From Spirochaetaceae bacterium (GTDB taxonomy: Bacteria > Spirochaetota > Spirochaetia > Treponematales > Breznakiellaceae): a DNA stretch of 5,221 nucleotides. The translations under genes and the position numbers were made by a program. The notes below the pieces were generated by a model. The model searched no databases and had not been told where the DNA came from. It worked only from the letters and a program-made list of their open reading frames with translations. Of this stretch, positions 1 through 5,221 are shown piece after piece. The stretch is from assembly GCA_031255655.1 (NCBI GenBank), contig JAIRSB010000029.1, positions 1-5,221 on the forward strand, read 5' to 3'. How positions within the stretch are numbered: position 1 is the first letter of the stretch; each line of letters begins with the position of its first letter.

Positions 1-1014
1 TGCTGCACGGCAAACGAAGTAGCTATGCGGCACGGAGTACGCATGGTTGGAAACTTCCTGCAACAGGAAAACGTACTACTAACCGGTGCGGTAGAGATGA
101 TGTGCGTCGATGTTCAGTGTATTTTCCCTTCTCTATCGGCCCTAGCCGAATGCTTCCACACCAAGTTTGTTACGACATCCCCGATAGCGCGGATACCGGG
201 CTCGACTTATGTCGAATTCAAGACCGAAACCGCGATGGATCAGGCAAAGCAACTGATAAAAACGGCCATAGACAACTTCAAAAGCCGCGACCAGGGCAAA
301 CTCTACATACCGGAAAACAAACAAGCGGCGGTTGTCGGCTACCCCTGTGAAGAAATCATCAAGCATCTTGACGGGGTTACCAACAGCCATGTTGATGAAC
401 TGGGAAGTTACCGCCCGGCGGTTGACGCGATAAAATCAGGTGTTCTGCGCGGTGCGGTCGGCATCGTCGGTTGCAACAATCCTCGTGTTCGCCCCGACTA
501 TTCACACTTTGAAATAATGAAGGAACTGCTTAAAAACGACATCCTCATCGTGGCTACTGGATGCGCCGCCCAGCTTGCGACAAAGGCCGGACTCCTCAAC
601 TTCGATTCTAAGTGGGCTTGCGGGGATGGTTTGCGCCGTGTATGTGACCTTGTAAACATTCCGCCTGTGCTGCACATGGGGGCCTGCGTTGACATTAGCC
701 GCATTCTGCTGCTTGTGAACGGTATTGCCCGCGACTGGGGTGTGGATACTACTGCGCTGCCGATTGTCGGTGTGGCTCCTGAGTGGATGTCCGAAAAGGC
801 GGTTTCCATAGCGAATTACGTCGTCTCCAGCGGAATTGACGTATACCTCGGCATAGAGCCGCAGGTAAAAGGGAGTCCGCAGGTTTGGGATTTGATTACG
901 GAGGGAACCCGCAAGATAGTGGGGGCTGGCTTTGTAATCAACAAAGATCCGAAGGAGTTGACCAAATCGATAATCGAGGGCATTGAGGCAAAACGCGACG
1001 CGCTGGGGATATAG
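1..1014 (+). CDS. cooS: Anaerobic Ni-Fe CO dehydrogenase catalytic subunit, 3' part (5' end outside window)
   Basis: This subunit interconverts CO and CO2 at the Ni-Fe-S C-cluster. Beside acsB it most likely acts as the CODH half of the cytoplasmic CODH/ACS complex (also called acsA). The frame is open from base 1, starting CCTANEVAMRHG, so the ATG at 25 is internal and about half the protein is upstream. Numbered from the ATG at 25, the C-cluster ligands known from Carboxydothermus CODH-II are recognisable: the second window codon (Cys295), C32 in DVQC (Cys333), C150 in GCNNP (Cys446), C180 in ATGCAA (Cys476) and C221 in HMGACVD (Cys526). K258 in APEWMSEK matches the catalytic Lys563, with exactly the same 37-residue spacing from C221. 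The His261 ligand and the B/D-cluster cysteines would lie upstream. The C180-C221 gap is 41 residues against 50 in CODH-II. The TAG stop is six bases before cooC, implying cotranscription. Family assignment is very secure; the ACS-linked role is inferred from context. Confidence 0.96.
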   Translation, partial: CCTANEVAMRHGVRMVGNFLQQENVLLTGAVEMMCVDVQCIFPSLSALAECFHTKFVTTSPIARIPGSTYVEFKTETAMDQAKQLIKTAIDNFKSRDQGKLYIPENKQAAVVGYPCEEIIKHLDGVTNSHVDELGSYRPAVDAIKSGVLRGAVGIVGCNNPRVRPDYSHFEIMKELLKNDILIVATGCAAQLATKAGLLNFDSKWACGDGLRRVCDLVNIPPVLHMGACVDISRILLLVNGIARDWGVDTTALPIVGVAPEWMSEKAVSIANYVVSSGIDVYLGIEPQVKGSPQVWDLITEGTRKIVGAGFVINKDPKELTKSIIEGIEAKRDALGI

Positions 1015-1020
1015 TCATAG

Positions 1021-1794
1021 ATGAAAATCGCAATTACCGGAAAAGGCGGAGTAGGAAAAACAACACTTGCGGCTGTTTTGGCGCGTTTGTACGCTGCCGA
1101 AGGCCGCAAGGTCATCGCTGTCGATGTGGATCCCGACGCAAACTTAGGGCTTGCGCTTGGTTTCACCGTTGATGAGGTAAACGCGATAACACCCGTGTCT
1201 AAGATGAAGGAACTCATCGCGGAGCGCACCGGCTCAGAAGGCGACGGGTTGGGGAAATTCTTCAAAATCAATCCGAAGGTCGACGATATTCCTGATGCCT
1301 ACGCGAAAGAAAAAAACGGCGTAAAGTTTCTTATAATGGGGACGGTTGAATTAGGCGGCGGCGGCTGTGTCTGCCCTGAACATGTTGTGATAAAACGCTT
1401 GATATCTCACTTGGTAATACAGCGCGATGAGGTTGTCATCATGGATATGGAGGCGGGCATTGAACATCTAGGGCGCGGAACAGCGGGCATGGTTGATGCT
1501 TTCATTGTCGTAGTGGAACCGGGCGCAAGGAGCGTTCAGACATACGGCATGGTGAAAAAACTTGCGCTTGATTTAGGCATAAAAAAGGTAAGCGTTGTAG
1601 CAAACAAGGTGCGTGGGCAGGAGGATATGGACTTTATCAAGAGAAGCATTCCACCGGACGCACTGTTAGGTTGTGTTTCATACAACGACGAGATAATCAA
1701 CGCCGACAGGCAGGGTGCGTCGCCTTTTGATACAAGCGCGAAAGCGAAACTTGAAATCGAACGTGTCAAAGACGCGCTTGATAAGGGATTTTAA
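1021..1794 (+). CDS. cooC: CooC-type CO dehydrogenase nickel-insertion ATPase
   Basis: This is a 257-residue SIMIBI/MinD-type P-loop ATPase of the CooC/AcsF family, a cytoplasmic maturation factor that uses ATP to support nickel loading of the CODH C-cluster. Visible motifs, in order, are the deviant Walker A GKGGVGKTT (residues 7-15, signature lysine K8), VDVDPDANLG (34-43), the CooC-specific CxC pair C116/C118 in GGGCVCPEH (the metal and dimer site in characterised CooC), the switch II/Walker B-like DMEAGIEHLGRGT (142-154) and a nucleotide-base NKV motif (195-197). The length is typical of the family. The ATG at 1021 starts the protein directly on the P-loop strand, as expected. Only a weak purine stretch (GGGG, 1005-1008) precedes it, so translation is probably coupled to cooS, which stops six bases upstream. 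Its place between cooS and acsB fits dedicated maturation of this complex. CxC plus DMEAGIEHLGRGT argues against a generic MinD/ParA. Confidence 0.95.
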   Translation: MKIAITGKGGVGKTTLAAVLARLYAAEGRKVIAVDVDPDANLGLALGFTVDEVNAITPVSKMKELIAERTGSEGDGLGKFFKINPKVDDIPDAYAKEKNGVKFLIMGTVELGGGGCVCPEHVVIKRLISHLVIQRDEVVIMDMEAGIEHLGRGTAGMVDAFIVVVEPGARSVQTYGMVKKLALDLGIKKVSVVANKVRGQEDMDFIKRSIPPDALLGCVSYNDEIINADRQGASPFDTSAKAKLEIERVKDALDKGF

Positions 1795-1795
1795 C

Positions 1796-1831
1796 GGCGG
1801 TATCCGTAAAACTAGTTTTACGGATACCGCC
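1796..1831. repeat. Perfect 36-bp palindrome (strong hairpin) just after cooC
   Basis: The left half GGCGGTATCCGTAAAACT (1796-1813) is exactly complementary to the right half (1814-1831), with ACTAGT at the centre. As RNA it would form about 16 base pairs around a CUAG loop. It begins two bases after the cooC stop codon. No T-tract follows on either strand (CAGAAACAAA on +, GTTAAAATCC on -), so it is not a standard Rho-independent terminator. It could be an mRNA-stabilising or processing hairpin, a partial attenuator between cooC and acsB, or a binding site for a symmetric DNA-binding protein. The palindrome is seen directly; its role is inferred. Confidence 0.85.
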
Positions 1832-1890
1832 AGAAACAAACGGAACTTGGAAGACAGGCTGAAGGCTTGCCGAACAAGACTGATTTCAAA

Positions 1891-1910
1891 GCCAAAATCG
1901 AAATTTTGGC
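1891..1910 (+). other. Hairpin in the acsB leader, possible weak attenuator
   Basis: GCCAAAAT and ATTTTGGC are perfect complements around a CGAA loop, followed by the AT-rich ATAATTTTAT. It lies 18 bases before the acsB Shine-Dalgarno. The stem is AT-rich and no uninterrupted T-run follows, so any termination would be weak. It could instead shape access to the acsB ribosome binding site. The structure is seen; its function is speculative. Confidence 0.4.
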
Positions 1911-1927
1911 ATAATTTTATGAAAAAT

Positions 1928-1934
1928 GGAGTGA
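1928..1934 (+). promoter_or_regulatory. Ribosome binding site of acsB
   Basis: GGAGTGA places its GGAG core seven bases before the ATG at 1939. This supports that start and shows that acsB has its own efficient translation initiation, unlike cooC, whose site is weak and which probably relies on coupling to cooS. Confidence 0.75.
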
Positions 1935-1938
1935 GTAT

Positions 1939-4110
1939 ATGAAATTACTATTCGACAGAGTTTTTGACGGCGCCGATGAAATGCTGGCAATCGCCGAAAA
2001 ATCACTCGGCGAGGCTGTTAAGACGCTCGGAAACGATGCGCCCTTAAATATTAAAAACACGGCCTTCTTCCTTGCAAGCTATCTTGCGTACACGGGTGAA
2101 AAAATTCAGACTGTGGGCGAGCTTGCCGCCGCTTTTCCAAAGGTGAAAAACGAGTGGATGCCCCATGAAAAGCGCCTTGCGGATGTTTTCAAGTCCGGCT
2201 TTGGCACTGTGCTTGCCGCTGAAACAATCGAAGCGTGCCGCTATGCCATGGCGAAGGGTGATGACCCGTTCACTGTGAACGGTGAACGTCAGTATTGGGG
2301 GCATATGACGGATGCGGAGGTGCGCGAACTGGGAGTTCCGCTTGTTACAAACGAGATACCGGGTTTTGTCGTCATCATAGGACCCGCCCCTTCCGATGAG
2401 GAGGCAGAGGAAATCATCAAGGGCTACCAGACGCGCTCTATCTTTGTGTTTCTTATCGGCGGCATAATTGATCAGGCGCGGCGCAGGAACATAACGATGA
2501 GTTTCCCGGTGCGTGTGGTTCCCGTCGGTCCGGACATCTGGCAGGTAGCGCATATCATATCGCTGGTAAACCGCGCCGCTATGATTTTCGGAGCGGTGCA
2601 GCCGCAAGACCGCGAGGCTCTTGACGATTACACGTTCAAGCGCATCAACGCTTTCGTGAATGCTTACGCGCCGGTGGCCGACATCGTAGTCGCCTGCGGC
2701 GGCGGTGCGATTGCCGAAGGTTTCCCGGTAATCACTAACGACAAAAAAGATATGTGGGCTGTGCCGAAAAGCCTTATAATTCAGCCAGACACGAAAGATT
2801 TCATCGAAACTTCACTGGAAGCCCGAAACATCAAGTTGAAAATCACCAAAATAGACATCCCAGTGAACTACTCCAACTCTTTCGAGGGCGAAATCATCCG
2901 CCGTAACGACATGGTCGTCGATATTGACGGCTCTCGTATGCCGTGTTTCGAGTGGGTTAAGTCGCTTGATGGGAAAGATGTCGAAGACCATAAAATCGAA
3001 GTGTTCGGACCAGACATTGACTGTAATCCCACCGACAAGAAAATGGCGCTCGCTTACATCGTAGAAGTTTCCGGTAAAAAGATGCAAACGGACTTTGAGC
3101 CGGTTTTCGAGCGCAAAATGCACGCTTTCATCAACGCGGCTGAAGGTATCATGCACACGGGGCAGCGCGATCTCATCCGCATCCGTGTAAGCAACGGCGC
3201 GTTTGAAAAAGGTTTCCGTGCACGGCACTTCGGCGAGATACTATACGCCAAGATAAAAAGCGAATATGAGGCTGTCGTTGACAAATGCCAGGTGAAAATT
3301 TTTACTGGATTGCCAGGCACTCCTGAGTACGCCAAACTTGAGGAACTTAAAAAAGAGGTAAACAGAGTATACGAAAAACGCGACGAGCGGCTTAAAACGC
3401 TTACCGACGAAAATGTCGAGGTGTTTTACAACTGCATACTCTGCCAGTCTTTCTCGCCGTCCCATGTATGTATAGTTACACCGGAGCGACTTGGTCTCTG
3501 CGGCGCGGTTTCGTGGCTGGATGCTAAGGCCACAAACGAACTTGATCCCAACGGGCCTTGCCAGCAGGTAACGAAAGAACGCGTGATTGATGAGAACATG
3601 GGTATTTGGGAAGATGTGAACGAGGTTGTAAAGCGTGACTCGCACGGCGCGCTTGAGCAGGTTACATTGTACTCCATTCTGAATGACCCTATGACATCGT
3701 GCGGTTGTTTTGAATGCATCTGCGGCATAGAGCCTGTTTCTAACGGCGTTGTCATAGTGAACCGTGAACATATCGGTAAAACTCCGGTTGGAATGTCTTT
3801 CTCTGAGCTTGCGGCTTCCACAGGCGGCGGCGTTCAAACGCCTGGTTTCATGGGGCATGGCAAGCAGTTTATTTCATCAAAGAAATTTATGCGGGCGGAA
3901 GGCGGCCCAGCGCGTATCGTGTGGATGCCTAAATCCCTAAAGGACGTTGTGCGAACGCGGCTTGACGCGACTGCTAAAGAGCTTTACGGCATAGACGGAT
4001 ACACCGACAGAATCGCGGACGAAAGCGTTACGGAAGAAGATCCGGAAGCTTTGATGGCTTTTCTCACCGAAAAAGACCATCCGGTTCTTAAACTCGAACC
4101 GTTAATGTAA
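1939..4110 (+). CDS. acsB: Acetyl-CoA synthase, CODH/ACS complex catalytic subunit (bacterial type)
   Basis: This enzyme condenses CO from CODH, a methyl group from the corrinoid iron-sulfur protein and CoA into acetyl-CoA at the A-cluster ([4Fe-4S] bridged to two nickel atoms). The 723-residue protein is close to the 729 residues of Moorella ACS and is complete. The N-terminal ~310 residues (including VVIIGPAPSDEEAEE 144-158 and VACGGGAIAEGFPVITND 251-268) form the CODH-contacting region that archaeal CdhC lacks. In the C-terminal domain, C499, C502, C511 and C521 (NCILCQSFSPSHVC, then LCGAVSW) match the cubane ligands, and C588-G-C590 (TSCGCFEC) matches the CGC distal-nickel site. All six sit exactly seven positions below Moorella Cys506/509/518/528/595/597, and F505 matches the Phe512 near the active site. 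The ATG at 1939 has a good GGAG site. It lies 144 bases after cooC across two hairpins and ends before a terminator. Identity is very secure. Confidence 0.97.
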   Translation: MKLLFDRVFDGADEMLAIAEKSLGEAVKTLGNDAPLNIKNTAFFLASYLAYTGEKIQTVGELAAAFPKVKNEWMPHEKRLADVFKSGFGTVLAAETIEACRYAMAKGDDPFTVNGERQYWGHMTDAEVRELGVPLVTNEIPGFVVIIGPAPSDEEAEEIIKGYQTRSIFVFLIGGIIDQARRRNITMSFPVRVVPVGPDIWQVAHIISLVNRAAMIFGAVQPQDREALDDYTFKRINAFVNAYAPVADIVVACGGGAIAEGFPVITNDKKDMWAVPKSLIIQPDTKDFIETSLEARNIKLKITKIDIPVNYSNSFEGEIIRRNDMVVDIDGSRMPCFEWVKSLDGKDVEDHKIEVFGPDIDCNPTDKKMALAYIVEVSGKKMQTDFEPVFERKMHAFINAAEGIMHTGQRDLIRIRVSNGAFEKGFRARHFGEILYAKIKSEYEAVVDKCQVKIFTGLPGTPEYAKLEELKKEVNRVYEKRDERLKTLTDENVEVFYNCILCQSFSPSHVCIVTPERLGLCGAVSWLDAKATNELDPNGPCQQVTKERVIDENMGIWEDVNEVVKRDSHGALEQVTLYSILNDPMTSCGCFECICGIEPVSNGVVIVNREHIGKTPVGMSFSELAASTGGGVQTPGFMGHGKQFISSKKFMRAEGGPARIVWMPKSLKDVVRTRLDATAKELYGIDGYTDRIADESVTEEDPEALMAFLTEKDHPVLKLEPLM

Positions 4111-4126
4111 CGGCGAGACAAAAAAC

Positions 4127-4160
4127 AAACGCCCGTACCGGAGGTACGGGCGTTTTCATT
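4127..4160. terminator. Rho-independent terminator after acsB, probably bidirectional
   Basis: A 13-bp perfect stem (4127-4139 with 4143-4155, core CGCCCGTACC/GGTACGGGCG) closes on a GGA loop and is followed on the + strand by TTTTCATTT, ending the cooS-cooC-acsB transcript 17 bases after the acsB stop. On the minus strand the same stem is followed by GTTTGTTTTTTG, an even better U-tract, so it could also end transcripts of the convergent radical SAM gene about 170 bases past that gene's stop codon. Confidence 0.85.
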
Positions 4161-4261
4161 TAAGGAGGATTTTTTATGAAAACCAATATATCGCCCGCAG
4201 CGCCTCATGCTGACCATTGCGGCCTCCTTAGCTAACGTCCTAAACGACCCGGCGATATATT
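4161..4261. other. Compact element with interleaved inverted repeats and a sequesterable Shine-Dalgarno
   Basis: Two perfect complementary pairs interleave in ABA'B' order. TAAGGAGG (4161-4168) pairs with CCTCCTTA (4223-4230), and AATATATCGCC (4185-4195) pairs with GGCGATATATT (4251-4261). A smaller CCGCA/TGCGG pair (4195-4199, 4218-4222) nests inside the first and shares one base with the second. The first pairing would hide the Shine-Dalgarno of the 19-codon frame; the second would span most of that frame. The order allows either a pseudoknot or two alternative folds, as in a regulatory RNA. Because the pairs are symmetric, minus-strand RNA has similar potential and also shows AAGGAGG before an ATG. 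I recognise no known RNA family. It could also be a small repeat element or a recombination scar. Confidence 0.45.
4176..4235 (+). CDS. Possible 19-residue leader or small peptide
   Basis: MKTNISPAAPHADHCGLLS is read from an ATG seven bases after a perfect TAAGGAGG site (4161-4168) and ends at TAA 4233-4235. I do not recognise the peptide. It is hydrophilic to neutral, with one cysteine and two histidines, and has no signal peptide or membrane segment. Its ribosome binding site is better than those of the large genes nearby, which is the main reason to list it. The last codons (CTC CTT, with the preceding GGC) overlap the CCTCCTTA stretch that could mask its own ribosome binding site, so a ribosome translating it would melt that pairing. 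It lies just after the acsB terminator and no + strand gene follows, so a classical attenuator target is missing. Alternatives are a remnant start of a lost gene, or chance. Confidence 0.3.
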   Translation: MKTNISPAAPHADHCGLLS

Positions 4262-4305
4262 CTAAAAAGTAAACATATATTCCTATTTTTTCAAGTCCCA
4301 TTCGA

Positions 4306-4328
4306 GAGTCGCAATATGCTTTGCACTC
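4306..4328. other. Weak imperfect hairpin at the end of the radical SAM gene
   Basis: GAGT-c-GCAA (4306-4314) can pair with TTGC-ACTC (4321-4328) around TATGCT, giving eight base pairs with one bulge and touching the TAG stop of the minus-strand gene. No T-run follows on the minus strand; on + it is followed by TATTCTTT. It may be a weak 3' end structure and is not convincing as a terminator. Confidence 0.2.
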
Positions 4329-5221
4329 TATTCTTTAACCGCCACCCATTCGGATATTTCTTTTTTGGATGTTTTCCACGGAAACGCCGCATAATTATTC
4401 ACACAAAAGCGGCAGAACGGCACGGGACGTCTTAAAAATTCAAATATTTCATCCATGCTGTTTACCTTATAAATATCAATGTAATCTTTTTCTGAAAGCT
4501 CGAGATTCCGAGAAAAATATTCGTTGAAAACGCTTATGTACGCGGATGTCGGACATTGATATAATTTCCCATCTCGCAAATTGGTGCAAGTACCATTGGC
4601 CGCGGTGCATATTCTAAATGCTTCTCGCAAGTTCTGCTGGCCATCAATATCCAACACATATTTCGCCATTTGTAGTCTGTCCACAGAATTGTCATTGTCA
4701 TGATATATCAGTTTTATTTTATGCTTCTTCGCCAAAGATTTAATCAATTCATAATCTAAATTTATAGGATAGGAACTTATATATATTTCTATATTATGTT
4801 TTGAGCAAACATCCCAAAATTCATCGCTCTGTTTAGGTAATAATATACCGTTTGTAACAACCTGTATTTCACTTTTCAGAAAACATTCCCGCGCAATTCG
4901 GGTAAGAGTGGGGAGTTTATCGTGCAACAAAGGTTCACCACCCAGTAGTCGTACGCGGCGTACTTTATCAGCACCTAGTTTGGACAAACGCTTGAAATCA
5001 TTTTCGTACTGAACAGTATCCACAAATTTTTCTTTAGTGAGAGGAGAATAATGGGTGCAATAGGCACAGTTAAGATTGCAATGATCGACAATATGAATTT
5101 CCAAATATAATTCCGATCTCTTCCGATAGTTTTTGTGTCTTTTCAAATGAAGTTCTCGCGCTTGTTTGTAACATTTGTAAAGTTTGTACAAAGGCGTTTT
5201 TTTTAAATCGCCTTTTATAAT
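4328..5221 (-). CDS. Radical SAM protein with C-terminal cysteine cluster (start possibly outside window)
   Basis: This protein would cleave S-adenosylmethionine at a [4Fe-4S] cluster to start radical chemistry; its substrate is unknown. Counting from the TTG at 5191, the cluster motif is CNLNCAYC (C38, C42, C45), followed by THYSPL, the SAM-binding GGEPLLH (84-90) and VVTNG (111-115). Later cysteines C195, C202, C213, C260 and C263 (CRFC) could hold a SPASM/twitch-like auxiliary cluster. The first 28 residues are very basic. Similar proteins with a DHCNLNC motif followed by THxSPL are, to my knowledge, common in surface-polysaccharide loci, but nothing here confirms that role. TTG 5191 lacks a clear Shine-Dalgarno, the next in-frame Met is residue 175, and the frame stays open to base 5221 (IIKGDLKKTP), so the true start may lie beyond the window. 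The gene converges on acsB and is much AT-richer, suggesting a different origin. Confidence 0.85.
   Translation of the reverse strand: MIKGDLKKTPLYKLYKCYKQARELHLKRHKNYRKRSELYLEIHIVDHCNLNCAYCTHYSPLTKEKFVDTVQYENDFKRLSKLGADKVRRVRLLGGEPLLHDKLPTLTRIARECFLKSEIQVVTNGILLPKQSDEFWDVCSKHNIEIYISSYPINLDYELIKSLAKKHKIKLIYHDNDNSVDRLQMAKYVLDIDGQQNLREAFRICTAANGTCTNLRDGKLYQCPTSAYISVFNEYFSRNLELSEKDYIDIYKVNSMDEIFEFLRRPVPFCRFCVNNYAAFPWKTSKKEISEWVAVKE

Noticed and set aside
25..27. ATG at 25 as the start of the CO dehydrogenase gene
   Set aside because: The frame is open to base 1 and codons 1-8 (CCTANEVA) are conserved CODH sequence, including a C-cluster cysteine, so the gene begins outside the window.
1910..1915. 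CATAAT as a -10 promoter box for acsB
   Set aside because: No acceptable -35 box lies 16-18 bases upstream, and the AT-rich hairpin tail explains the match as well.
1715..1942. 75-residue + strand frame across the end of cooC and the acsB leader
   Set aside because: It overlaps cooC in another frame, runs through the palindrome, resembles no family and has no ribosome binding site.
2044..3858. Several long minus-strand frames opposite acsB (2044-2607, 2812-3228, 3241-3858)
   Set aside because: They are shadows of a strongly conserved full-length acsB and carry no recognisable domains.
4107..4135. TAACGGCG directly after the acsB stop also follows the cooC stop (1792-1799), with AAACAAACG further on in both
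   Set aside because: The shared pieces are short and the rest differs, so duplication is not supported.
4161..4261. Known riboswitch, ribozyme or integron attC site
   Set aside because: I could not match the conserved core of any class I know (cobalamin, c-di-GMP, NiCo, hammerhead), and there is no matching pair of attC end motifs.
3984..4301. Minus-strand frame antisense to the end of acsB, with AAGGAGG before an ATG at 4217
   Set aside because: Most of it is the complement of acsB and the terminator. Its SD-like site comes from the symmetric repeat described at 4161-4261. The peptide resembles nothing known.
1..5221. CRISPR array, tRNA, rRNA or insertion sequence
   Set aside because: No spaced direct repeats, cloverleaf, rRNA-like or transposase sequence was seen on either strand.

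Overview
The window reads as a piece of an anaerobic bacterial chromosome carrying the catalytic core of the Wood-Ljungdahl (reductive acetyl-CoA) pathway. Three genes lie on the + strand: the 3' part of a nickel-iron CO dehydrogenase catalytic subunit (cooS/acsA, 1-1014), a CooC-type nickel-insertion ATPase (1021-1794) and a complete acetyl-CoA synthase (acsB, 1939-4110). The 723-residue ACS has the N-terminal CODH-contacting region found in bacterial enzymes and missing from archaeal CdhC. Together with the GGAG(G) ribosome binding sites, this suggests a bacterium, most likely a Clostridia-type acetogen. Other Wood-Ljungdahl bacteria cannot be excluded.

CooS reduces CO2 to CO at its C-cluster, CooC is the ATPase that supports nickel loading of that cluster, and AcsB joins CO, a corrinoid-borne methyl group and CoA into acetyl-CoA at its A-cluster. 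All metal-ligand cysteines that fall inside the window are intact in CooS and AcsB, so these look like working enzymes. The corrinoid protein and methyltransferase genes (acsC, acsD, acsE) are not in the window, and the + strand run ends at a strong hairpin terminator just after acsB.

The cooC-acsB gap (1795-1938) is unusual. It starts with a perfect 36-bp palindrome two bases after the cooC stop codon and has a second perfect 8-bp hairpin shortly before the acsB ribosome binding site. This is a plausible place for setting the CODH:ACS ratio.

The gap after acsB (4111-4327) holds a terminator that looks functional in both directions. It is followed by a compact element of unknown nature (4161-4261): a perfect Shine-Dalgarno, a 19-codon open reading frame, an anti-Shine-Dalgarno copy that could hide that site, and an interleaved perfect 11-bp inverted repeat. 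This is the least explained part of the window.

From 4328 to the right edge, a convergent minus-strand gene encodes a radical SAM protein with CxxxCxxC and GGEP motifs and extra C-terminal cysteines. It is visibly AT-richer than the CODH/ACS genes. It resembles radical SAM proteins I associate with surface-polysaccharide loci, so the window probably spans the border between a core metabolic operon and an accessory region. Its reading frame stays open to the window edge, so its true start may lie outside.
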